A DNA stretch of 64,000 nucleotides from Acidobacteriota bacterium. Its GTDB lineage: Bacteria; Acidobacteriota; Terriglobia; Terriglobales; Acidobacteriaceae. The translations under genes and the position numbers were made by a program. Position 1 is the stretch's first letter. The number at the start of each line of letters is the position of its first letter. Shown here piece after piece: positions 26,904-33,899 of the stretch. The DNA lies in assembly GCA_016196065.1 (NCBI GenBank), contig JACPYL010000012.1, forward strand, positions 186,001 to 250,000, read 5' to 3'. The notes under the pieces are model-generated. The model did not search any database, was not told where the DNA came from, and worked only from the letters and a program-made list of their open reading frames with translations.

Positions 26904-27260
26904 ATGACAGACACACATTACGAAGACATTCTCACCAAGCAGCTTGCGATGAATCACCAGACATGGTCTGTCTTGCAAAAACATGGCGTGACGGAAAAGA
27001 GCAGGGTGCGTCTCGATTTTTCTTACAACTCACCAAATCGTCAGGCTGCCGACGGATTGCGCGCTCTACTTCAGGAACAGACGGACTACGAAGTTCAGGT
27101 CGAGCCGGTCGGTTCATTTCTGCGCCGCAAATGGAGAGTTGGAGGCCGAACGCAGGCGACAGCTGTTTCTCCCACAATCCTAGATCAGTGGGTCACGTGG
27201 ATGGTCGCTGCTGGTAAAGAGCGCTCTTGTGACTTTGATGGATGGGGAACATCGGTCTGA
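26904..27260 (+). CDS. RraB-like protein (regulator of RNase activity B family)
   Basis: The 118-residue product has the shape of the RraB fold: a helix (YEDILTKQLAMNHQTWSVLQ), a strand with LDFSYNSPNRQAADGLRALL, DYEVQVEPVGSFLRRKWRV and the C-terminal CDFDGWGTSV, which matches the family ending DGWG. In E. coli RraB binds and inhibits RNase E. Whether this protein regulates an RNase here is unknown, as the family is wider. It has no strong Shine-Dalgarno sequence and stands alone after rsmI. Confidence 0.65.
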   Translation: MTDTHYEDILTKQLAMNHQTWSVLQKHGVTEKSRVRLDFSYNSPNRQAADGLRALLQEQTDYEVQVEPVGSFLRRKWRVGGRTQATAVSPTILDQWVTWMVAAGKERSCDFDGWGTSV

Positions 27261-27347
27261 AAATCTGGGTAACCACTTTTCCCTCCGCAACCTGTCGGGC
27301 CATTTTGTGAAAATGGCGATGTTACGGTAGCAATCCACCTTTACAAT

Positions 27348-28034
27348 TCACATCCCCGGCATTTTCCCCAGGAACAGCAATACCATATCGATCGTGTCGC
27401 TGACGCCGTGCGCGATAATCGGCACGCACAAATTCTTTCCCGTGCGTAGGTACATCAGACCGAGAAAGATTCCCGCCAGCCCTTCTTCAATCCATCCGGT
27501 CAGCCCCTGATAGCCATGCGCCAGACCGAACACGATGTTGACCATCACCAGGCTCACGATCCACGCGCCCCGCGTGCGGCCAAATAAATCCGCCACGCGG
27601 TTCATCAGATACCCGCGCCAGAACAGTTCTTCGCCAAAAGCCGCCAGCGTCCAGGAGAGCGCAATGAACAGCAGCGTCATCTTGATGTTCCCGGTGAGCA
27701 TGCGAAACAGATCCAGATCCGGCTCTCTGCCAAGCAGACGCGACAAAATCGGCTGCGTCACTAGAAGTTGAAACGCTTCCAACGCCGCACCCAGCACGAC
27801 ACCACCTGCGATCGTCACCGGCCACGAACGCCAGCGAGTCAACCCGACCGCGCGCCATCCCAGCCCGCGCAAGCGCAGAGAAATCCATCCCAGTAGAACG
27901 AGCTCCGGGGTTTTCGAGACGGGAATCCAGTGACTATAGTCGGCGTAGAAGATGAATGCGACCAGCAGAAATTCGAGGAGCGCGAGCCACTTGCTATCGC
28001 GCCAGGACGTTGCGGACGTGTTCAGGTCGGCCAT
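27348..28034 (-). CDS. CPBP-family intramembrane glutamic protease
   Basis: This 228-residue protein with about seven membrane helices has all three CPBP motifs: EELFWRGYLMNR (EExxxR), FGLAHGYQG (FxxxH) and the third histidine in PIIAHGVSDTID. The family (Rce1-like/Abi) cleaves membrane proteins and in some bacteria protects against bacteriocins. It is a lone gene; the upstream spacer is the GTCATCCTGAGC repeat. The substrate is unknown. Confidence 0.88.
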   Translation of the reverse strand: MADLNTSATSWRDSKWLALLEFLLVAFIFYADYSHWIPVSKTPELVLLGWISLRLRGLGWRAVGLTRWRSWPVTIAGGVVLGAALEAFQLLVTQPILSRLLGREPDLDLFRMLTGNIKMTLLFIALSWTLAAFGEELFWRGYLMNRVADLFGRTRGAWIVSLVMVNIVFGLAHGYQGLTGWIEEGLAGIFLGLMYLRTGKNLCVPIIAHGVSDTIDMVLLFLGKMPGM

Positions 28035-28060
28035 TCGATCTAGTGTTATCTACAAATGAA

Positions 28061-28142
28061 TTGTCATCCTCAGCGGAGCGAAGGATATGCTCGCTTTGCG
28101 AACGCCAAGAAAGCAGGTCCTTCGCTCCGCTCAGGATGACAG
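28061..28142. repeat. Compact GTCATCCTGAGC-family inverted repeat
   Basis: TTGTCATCCTCAGCGGAGCG and its inverse CGCTCCGCTCAGGATGACA enclose about 45 bases, each with AAGGA/TCCTT at the inner side. It lies between the start of the CPBP gene and the end of the DUF1700-like gene. Confidence 0.75.
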
Positions 28143-28183
28143 GTGGTTTTAGGGATGACGGCGCCAGTTGCGGTCCAATCTAT

Positions 28184-28810
28184 TCATCGAGCTGCTGTTC
28201 CCCATCCCTGAGTCGATCGCGTTTCCCGAAACTGGTGAATGAACCACAGCGCCAACTGCGTGGTGAGAAAAACCGTTCCGCCTCCAAGTGCGAATCCGAT
28301 TGGAATGAGTTTCCATCCCAGTAGTTCGTGGCCCTGCGGAATTGCATCCGTCATTCCGAGCACCAGGGAGAATGTGTCCGCATTCGTCAGCCACAGGCCA
28401 ACTTTGTGGTTGAACGGTTTCGCCAATGCCGCGAGAAAGAAGGACGCGCCAAAGCAGTAGCCGGCCAGGCAGACGAGAAAAACCAGAAAGCCTTTCAGAC
28501 TGAGCGTGGCCCATCGGAAGATGGCGCGCAGAATGGTCCACGGCATGCGGTGTTGTTGCGCGCGTACCAGCAGATTGTCTGTGACGTAACTGGCGGCCAG
28601 CGTCGAGGGTGTCCCGAGGCGAGTCAGCGCCGAACTGACTCCCGCCTCCGTCATTGCTCCGCCCGTGGCCGCAGTGTCCAGAATGTGGCTGCGAATTTCT
28701 TCGACGATTTCCGTGACTTGCTCAGCGGGCAGAGAACGCAGCCGCGCGCGAAGATCGGCGAGATAGGCGTCGATCATTTTCTGTGTTTGCGGAGACGCGA
28801 GTGCAGGCAT
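28184..28810 (-). CDS. DUF1700/HAAS-like membrane protein, partner of the PadR regulator
   Basis: The 208-residue product begins with a helical HAAS-type domain (residues 8-80: YLADLRARLRSLPAEQVTEI, VEEIRSHI, LTRLGTPSTLAASYV). Three membrane helices follow (about 100-125, 130-150 and 170-195). Its ATG overlaps the PadR stop codon by one base (TAATG), a sign of translational coupling. PadR plus HAAS-domain membrane protein is a common pair; in characterised pairs the membrane protein acts in regulation or envelope stress. The exact role here is unknown. Confidence 0.8.
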   Translation of the reverse strand: MPALASPQTQKMIDAYLADLRARLRSLPAEQVTEIVEEIRSHILDTAATGGAMTEAGVSSALTRLGTPSTLAASYVTDNLLVRAQQHRMPWTILRAIFRWATLSLKGFLVFLVCLAGYCFGASFFLAALAKPFNHKVGLWLTNADTFSLVLGMTDAIPQGHELLGWKLIPIGFALGGGTVFLTTQLALWFIHQFRETRSTQGWGTAAR

Positions 28811-29184
28811 TAACGTTGCTCCTTTCGCACGGCGACCAGAAGGTCGTCGAGGCTGGCCGAAAAGCTTTGCCAGAAGCGCGCCATCTCGGTGACGCGCCGG
28901 CGTCCGGATGCGGTCAGGCGGTAATACTTTCGGGGATGGCCCGCGTCCGCTTCCACCCACTCTGAACTGAGCAGCCCTTCGGCCTTCAACCGGCTGAGCA
29001 GGGGATAAACCGTTCCCTCAGGAACGACGAGGCCCGAGCCATCTGCCAGCCGTCGCATGATTTCCAATCCATAAAGGCGATCCGACCAAAGCACCGCCAG
29101 AATCGCCAGTTCCAGACATCCCTTGCGCAACTGGACTTCCCACTTATCAGCAGACTCGGGCTCGGGGGTGGCGCGGACAGCCAT
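28810..29184 (-). CDS. PadR-family transcriptional regulator
   Basis: Starting at ATG 29,184, the 124-residue protein has a PadR winged helix (about 18-95, KGCLELAILAVLWSDRLYGL, then VPEGTVYPLLSRLKAEGLL) and a short C-terminal dimerisation helix. The promoter places transcription start within a few bases of the ATG, which excludes an earlier TTG (29,211) inside the -10 to -35 spacer. It is the first gene of a two-gene operon with the membrane protein at 28,184 and very likely represses itself through the dyad at 29,196. Confidence 0.92.
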   Translation of the reverse strand: MAVRATPEPESADKWEVQLRKGCLELAILAVLWSDRLYGLEIMRRLADGSGLVVPEGTVYPLLSRLKAEGLLSSEWVEADAGHPRKYYRLTASGRRRVTEMARFWQSFSASLDDLLVAVRKEQR

Positions 29185-29192
29185 TGGTAGGC

Positions 29193-29221
29193 ACGATACC
29201 TTGCGGTGCAAGGTATGTCAA
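29193..29221 (-). promoter_or_regulatory. PadR promoter with perfect operator dyad in the spacer
   Basis: On the minus strand TTGACA (29,221-29,216) and TATCGT (29,198-29,193) are separated by exactly 17 bases. A perfect dyad with nine-base arms ATACCTTGC/GCAAGGTAT and a 3-base centre (29,196-29,216) fills the spacer, so a bound dimer would block RNA polymerase. The ATG lies 8 bases after the -10 element, with no Shine-Dalgarno sequence. Confidence 0.75.
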
Positions 29222-29288
29222 GAATCAAGATGCACGCCGGGTGGGCGGACGAGTGCTCCGTGCCGAAAGTAGCGGTGAGATCAGGAGT

Positions 29289-29316
29289 TCGCGGGCGGGG
29301 GCGCCCGCGCCACATC
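29289..29316. repeat. GC-rich repeat copy
   Basis: GCGGGCGGGGGCGCCCGCGCC lies just downstream of the YqeY-like gene stop. It is related to the repeat at 24,408-24,562. Confidence 0.5.
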
Positions 29317-29775
29317 CTACGTGGACAAAGCCTTTTTGACCGCCTCGCTGACCACTTTCCCGTCCACTCGCAACCCGGCGGCTGCGAAGCGAGCCATGGC
29401 GGCCTTCATGACGTTGCCCATGTCTTTCATCGCGGGCTGCGGATTCATCTCGGCGATCGCTGCCTTCACTCCCGCGATGATCTCTTCTTCGCCCGCGGCC
29501 TTGGGCAGATAGGCTTCAATCATTTTGATTTCGGCAGCTTCTTTGTCGGCCATTTCCTGACGTCCGCCTTTGGTGAACTGCTCCACCGACTCCTTGCGCT
29601 GCTTGATGAGCGTGGAGAGAATCTGCTGCGATTCCTTATCGTCGAGCGGCGCCATCTTCTCGACGGCTTTCAACTGGAGCGCGCTTTTCACCATACGCAG
29701 GCAGGAAAGGCGAGCTTCTTCTTTCGCCTTCATGGCGGTGACGATGTCTTTCTGGATCTGGTCGATTAATGGCAT
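29317..29775 (-). CDS. GatB/YqeY-domain protein
   Basis: The 152-residue product starts MPLIDQIQKDIVTAMKAKEE and carries the helical YqeY domain that resembles the tail of GatB, with RLSCLRMVKSALQLKAVEK near the start and MKDMGNVMKAAMARF at the end. The domain binds tRNA in GatB; stand-alone YqeY has no settled function. TATAAT lies 6 bases before the ATG without a Shine-Dalgarno sequence. In many genomes yqeY lies near rpsU and dnaG; here it does not. Confidence 0.9.
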   Translation of the reverse strand: MPLIDQIQKDIVTAMKAKEEARLSCLRMVKSALQLKAVEKMAPLDDKESQQILSTLIKQRKESVEQFTKGGRQEMADKEAAEIKMIEAYLPKAAGEEEIIAGVKAAIAEMNPQPAMKDMGNVMKAAMARFAAAGLRVDGKVVSEAVKKALST

Positions 29776-29781
29776 GGGCAG

Positions 29782-29787
29782 ATTATA
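29782..29787 (-). promoter_or_regulatory. TATAAT six bases before the YqeY-like gene
   Basis: A perfect -10 hexamer on the minus strand is separated from the ATG by CTGCCC only, so the mRNA probably starts at the start codon. Confidence 0.5.
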
Positions 29788-29788
29788 G

Positions 29789-29863
29789 AACGCTACGGGC
29801 TCCGAGCCTCGAGCTGCGAGCGAACCAAGATTGGTCGAAGCCCGCAGCTCGTAGCTCGCAGCC
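29789..29863. repeat. Family C repeat with inverted arms
   Basis: CTACGGGCTCCGAGCCTCGAG and, inverted, CCCGCAGCTCGTAGCTCGCAG form a long dyad between the divergent YqeY-like and aminotransferase genes. It is related to the copy inside rsmI. Confidence 0.65.
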
Positions 29864-29903
29864 AATAGCCATTCGCCCATACCCTCGACTATCCTAAGAA
29901 CTC

Positions 29904-31088
29904 ATGCTGAAAAAGAACCGCCTTTTCACTCCCGGCCCGACACCGCTTCTCCCCTCCGCGCAGCTCGCGATGGCGTCGTATGGCGCGCATCATCGCACTG
30001 CGGACTTCCGCGCCCTGTTCACGCGCGTTCTCGCCGATCTGAAGGAATTTATCGGCACACAGAATGAAGTCCTTGTGCTCACTGCTTCGGGTACGGGATT
30101 CATGGAAGCGGCCGTCTCGAACCTGACGTCGTGCGGAGACAGAGTGCTCGTCCTGACCGCCGGAAAATTTGGCGAGCGCTGGGTGTCGCTGGCGAAGGCA
30201 TTCGGATGCCAGGTTGAAACCGTCACCGCGCCCTACGGCCAGACGATCGCCCTCGACCAGGTGCAAGCGAAACTCGCGGAGAAGAATGACATTCGCTGCG
30301 TCTATGTGCAGGCGTCGGAAAGTTCGACCGGCGCGCGTCATGACATCGAAGCGATTGCGAAGCTGGTGCGCGCGTTGCCCGATACGTTGCTCGTGGTTGA
30401 CGCCATCACCGGGCTCGGCACCACTCACCTCGACGTCGACAAGTGGGGGATCGACATCATTATTGGTGGATCGCAGAAAGCGCTCATGATCCCGCCCGGC
30501 CTCGCATACGGCGCGATCAGTGAGCGAGCGTGGCAGCGTATGGAGACGACCACCACTCCGCGCTACTACTTCGATCTGCGCAAGGAGAGAAAGTCCTCTG
30601 CGAAAGCGGAAACGGCCTACACACCCGCGACCGCGATGTTCGCCGCGCTCGCGGCCGCGCTCGACTACGTTCGCCAGATGGGAAACGGCAACCTTGCCGC
30701 CGGAAGAAAAGCTCTCATCGACAACGCCGAACTCTGCGCCGCCATGGCGCGCGCGGGAGTACAGGCCCTCGGCCTGAAACTATTCGCGCCGACGTGCCCG
30801 GCCGCCGCGCTCATCGCCGTCGAGGCTCCCCGCGAGGCCGACTCGACCGAAATCTGCAAACGTTTTCGCGATCAGTTTGGAGCCGTCGTCGCGAACGGGC
30901 AGGCTGAGATGAAAGGACAACTGTTCCGCATCGCGCATCTCGGCTACTACGACTACCTCGACACAGTTGGAGTGCTGTCGGCACTCGAAAACGTGATCGC
31001 CGATCTGACCGGGAAACCGGTGGAGTTTGGCAGCGCAGTCCGCGCCGCGCAGGAAGTGTACGCGCGTACAGCAAAGGCGAATCGATAG
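29904..31088 (+). CDS. Class V PLP aminotransferase (serine-/alanine-glyoxylate type)
   Basis: The 394-residue enzyme begins RLFTPGPTPLLPS, as in alanine-glyoxylate/serine-pyruvate aminotransferases and soluble hydrogenase small-subunit homologues. The PLP lysine lies in IIGGSQKALMIPPGLA. The motif VLVLTASGTGFMEAAVSNL binds the cofactor phosphate. Either photorespiration-like glyoxylate metabolism or phosphoserine-type transamination is possible; the substrate cannot be settled. TATCCT lies 8 bases before the ATG, so a leaderless start is likely. Confidence 0.88.
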   Translation: MLKKNRLFTPGPTPLLPSAQLAMASYGAHHRTADFRALFTRVLADLKEFIGTQNEVLVLTASGTGFMEAAVSNLTSCGDRVLVLTAGKFGERWVSLAKAFGCQVETVTAPYGQTIALDQVQAKLAEKNDIRCVYVQASESSTGARHDIEAIAKLVRALPDTLLVVDAITGLGTTHLDVDKWGIDIIIGGSQKALMIPPGLAYGAISERAWQRMETTTTPRYYFDLRKERKSSAKAETAYTPATAMFAALAAALDYVRQMGNGNLAAGRKALIDNAELCAAMARAGVQALGLKLFAPTCPAAALIAVEAPREADSTEICKRFRDQFGAVVANGQAEMKGQLFRIAHLGYYDYLDTVGVLSALENVIADLTGKPVEFGSAVRAAQEVYARTAKANR

Positions 31089-31263
31089 CTTCCTGGAGCA
31101 GCATTCGCTTGCGGGTGGTCTGGGCAGGTCGCTCGACCCGATGAGCCACCGAATATTTGTAATGGGTTCCGAGTGTGAGACCTCGGGGGCTAAAGCCCAC
31201 TGGTTAGAAGAATCTCAATCGCAGCGGTGAACCGCTGCGCCACCCAAAATCAGATTCTGTCCA

Positions 31264-31641
31264 CTACTGTCCACGGCATTCTGCACACGGACAAACTTCC
31301 CGCAGATACGCCCACGAATAAATTCCCAAATCGTGTTTATCGTTCCAGGAGAAACGAAGCGCATACTTCCCCACCGGCTCCGCTGACAGCGGCTTGGCTG
31401 CGGCCTTGAACATCGGGAGCGCTCCCGGAGCCTGCTTCGGACCTTCGCCCGGCTTCCGATCGGACTTGCTCCGCTCGTCATCACAAAGCGCGCACGGACA
31501 AGCGTCCCGCAGAAACGGAAACGTGTAGCTCGACTTGTGCCCATCTTTCCACTCGATTTCGACGCCGGTTCCCGTGCTCAAATTGATCTTGACCGAGTGA
31601 GGATCGTTGGCGAGCCGAGGGGACGGATCAAGCGCTGGCAT
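31264..31641 (-). CDS. DUF971 (GBBH-like N-terminal domain) protein
   Basis: The 125-residue protein has the signature IEWKDGHKSSYTFPFLRDACPCALC and a second Cys pair REVCPCAECRG near the end, with KYALRFSWNDKHDLGIYSW between. DUF971 is the small domain found at the N-terminus of gamma-butyrobetaine hydroxylase and in Fe-S-related proteins. The two CPCxxC motifs could bind metal. The gene stands alone. GATACT lies 6 bases before the ATG and there is no Shine-Dalgarno sequence. Confidence 0.85.
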   Translation of the reverse strand: MPALDPSPRLANDPHSVKINLSTGTGVEIEWKDGHKSSYTFPFLRDACPCALCDDERSKSDRKPGEGPKQAPGALPMFKAAAKPLSAEPVGKYALRFSWNDKHDLGIYSWAYLREVCPCAECRGQ

Positions 31642-31647
31642 ACCATC

Positions 31648-31653
31648 AGTATC
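31648..31653 (-). promoter_or_regulatory. GATACT -10 hexamer before the DUF971 gene
   Basis: The hexamer on the minus strand ends 6 bases before the start codon, the spacing expected for a leaderless mRNA. Confidence 0.4.
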
Positions 31654-31922
31654 GCATGCAGCGATGTCAGCGCGACCTAAACTCTTTATTTTCAGCGCTC
31701 GCGAGCCTCTGCAGTCCCGGCACCTCGTCCGTTGCCGCGATAGAGTCTGCTCTCGCTCCCGATCCCCGAACCCTCACCAAACATCTACCGCTAACCGATC
31801 GCCTTTCGTGGAACGAATCCGTGTCCGATATCATCTAAGTTGTTAGGCGGAAGACACATCCGGCGTCGGTGACGGGAAAAATTAGCTTTCGATCACGCAG
31901 GCAGAGGCAGTTCTGCGCGTGC

Positions 31923-31928
31923 TATACT
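31923..31928 (+). promoter_or_regulatory. TATACT -10 candidate upstream of rpoD
   Basis: TATACT lies about 100 bases before the chosen rpoD start. The -35 region is weak. The rest of the 385-base gap (31,642-32,026) shows no gene that I can support. Confidence 0.35.
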
Positions 31929-32026
31929 TCCAAGGCTTGTGCCTTTGTGCACAACTCCGTACCAACTCCTACCGCTGAATAGGTTTGGCGCCCGCCCACT
32001 GCGGACGACCCGAAGGAAAATCTGTC

Positions 32027-33721
32027 TTGGCTCTTGATGACAAGTACGACGATATAAAAAAGCTGATCGAAACAGGCAAGGAAAAGGGATATCTGACCTA
32101 TGACCAGGTCAACGATTTAATCCCGCACGATGTGCATTCTCCTGAAGACCTGGACGATCTGCTTACCACGATCGGGACACAAGGAATTGACGTACTCGAA
32201 AGCTCGAAAGGGCCTTCGACCGATCTGGAAAAAAAATTCGAGGAAGTAGAAGAAGGCTCTGAAGACGTTGAGCTCGACCTGACCCCAGGCGCGCTTGAAA
32301 AGACCAACGACCCCGTCCGCATGTACCTGCGCGAGATGGGCACCGTGCCTTTGCTGACCCGCGAAGGCGAAGTCGAAATTGCAAAACGCATCGAGCGTGG
32401 ACAGAACCGCGTCCTGAAAGCTCTTTCCCGTTCTCCCATCGTGATCAATGAACTCCTCGCCCTGGGCGAGGACCTCGAGAAAGGCGTCCGCTCCATTAAA
32501 GAGCTGGTCACTTTCGACGAAGAGGAAATCACCGAAGAGATCGTAGAAAAGCGGCTCAAGGAATTCCTGGCGAAGATTCACGCCATGGAAAAGCTCTACC
32601 ACAAGGTAGCGCCGCTCCAGGCGAAGTTAGCCGACGTGAATCAGAAGAAGCGTCCGAAGGACTATCGCCGTTATCGCATTCAACTGGCGCGAGCGGTCAT
32701 CCGGACTTCGCAGGCGATCCGCAAGCTGGGATTCACTCACAACGAACGCAAGCGCCTGATCGACCGCGTCAATCGCACGGTCGATGGCATGCGATCGCTC
32801 GACCGTCAGATCCAGAACCTGGAAAAGAAGGCCGACGCGACGCGTTCCGAAGAGCAGCGCAAGGAATACCGCAAGCAATCGCGCGCGGTACGAGGCGAAC
32901 TCGAAAAGCTGGAAGCCGAAGCGGGCGTCTTGTTCCTGGAACTCAAGCGCACACAGCGCGAGATTATCCAGGGAGACATGGACGCGGAGCACGCCAAGCG
33001 CGAGCTCATCGAAGCCAACCTGCGTCTCGTCGTCTCGATCGCGAAAAAGTACACCAACCGGGGCCTGCAATTCCTCGACCTGATTCAGGAAGGCAATATC
33101 GGCCTGATGAAGGCGGTAGACAAATTCGAATACCGGCGAGGCTATAAGTTCTCCACGTACGCCACGTGGTGGATTCGGCAGGCAATTACTCGTGCCATTG
33201 CTGATCAGGCGCGTACGATTCGTATCCCCGTCCACATGATCGAAACGATCAACAAGCTGATCCGCACCTCGCGGCAACTTGTGCAGGAACTGGGACGCGA
33301 ACCTACCTCGGAAGAGATCGCGAAGAGAATGGATATTCCGGTAGCGAAAGTCAGGAAAGTCCTGAAGATCGCTCAGGAACCAATCTCGCTCGAAACTCCG
33401 ATCGGCGAAGAAGAAGACTCCCACCTTGGAGACTTCATCGAAGACCGAGCCGTAGTCTCGCCCGCCGAGGCCGTAATCAACGTCAACCTGAAAGACCAGA
33501 CCTCGCAAGTTCTCCGCACGCTAACCCCGCGCGAAGAAAAAGTAATCAAAATGCGGTTTGGACTGGAAGACGGCAGCGAACACACCCTGGAAGAAGTCGG
33601 CCAATCGTTCGCAGTTACCCGCGAACGCATCCGCCAGATCGAAGCCAAGGCGCTGCGGAAGTTGCGTCATCCAAGTCGCTCGCGTAAGTTGCGGGCGTTC
33701 ATGGATGGAGTCCGGGACTAG
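32027..33721 (+). CDS. rpoD: Primary RNA polymerase sigma factor RpoD
   Basis: This housekeeping sigma-70 factor directs core RNA polymerase. From the TTG at 32,027, with AAGGA upstream, it has 564 residues. Region 1.1 begins [19 protein letters not shown] and region 1.2 is [20 protein letters not shown]. The core region 2 includes [20 protein letters not shown] and [16 protein letters not shown]. Region 4 is [21 protein letters not shown]. An upstream TTG (31,985) would add a tail that does not look like region 1.1. A strong terminator follows directly, and dnaG is not adjacent. Confidence 0.96.
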   Translation: MALDDKYDDIKKLIETGKEKGYLTYDQVNDLIPHDVHSPEDLDDLLTTIGTQGIDVLESSKGPSTDLEKKFEEVEEGSEDVELDLTPGALEKTNDPVRMYLREMGTVPLLTREGEVEIAKRIERGQNRVLKALSRSPIVINELLALGEDLEKGVRSIKELVTFDEEEITEEIVEKRLKEFLAKIHAMEKLYHKVAPLQAKLADVNQKKRPKDYRRYRIQLARAVIRTSQAIRKLGFTHNERKRLIDRVNRTVDGMRSLDRQIQNLEKKADATRSEEQRKEYRKQSRAVRGELEKLEAEAGVLFLELKRTQREIIQGDMDAEHAKRELIEANLRLVVSIAKKYTNRGLQFLDLIQEGNIGLMKAVDKFEYRRGYKFSTYATWWIRQAITRAIADQARTIRIPVHMIETINKLIRTSRQLVQELGREPTSEEIAKRMDIPVAKVRKVLKIAQEPISLETPIGEEEDSHLGDFIEDRAVVSPAEAVINVNLKDQTSQVLRTLTPREEKVIKMRFGLEDGSEHTLEEVGQSFAVTRERIRQIEAKALRKLRHPSRSRKLRAFMDGVRD

Positions 33722-33744
33722 CAGTTTACTCGTAGGGTTTTGAA

Positions 33745-33769
33745 GGGCGCGAGTGATCGCGCCCTTTTT
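33745..33769 (+). terminator. Rho-independent terminator of rpoD
   Basis: A perfect eight-base stem GGGCGCGA/TCGCGCCC with loop GTGA is followed by TTTTT. It lies 24 bases after the stop codon. Confidence 0.9.
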
Positions 33770-33899
33770 CCTTTCTGACGACTTATGCTGAATTTCCAGG
33801 TTAGCGCTCATCCCGAGGCGCGAACCCGTGCCGCTAGCCAGGCGATGGAAGCCCCGCTACTGTGCCCTTTTAGTATGATCATGGTCAGCCTATCTACAA

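Noticed and set aside
31656-31838. 60-codon plus-strand frame upstream of rpoD
   Set aside because: No ribosome binding site or coding pattern; it overlaps the probable promoter of the DUF971 gene.
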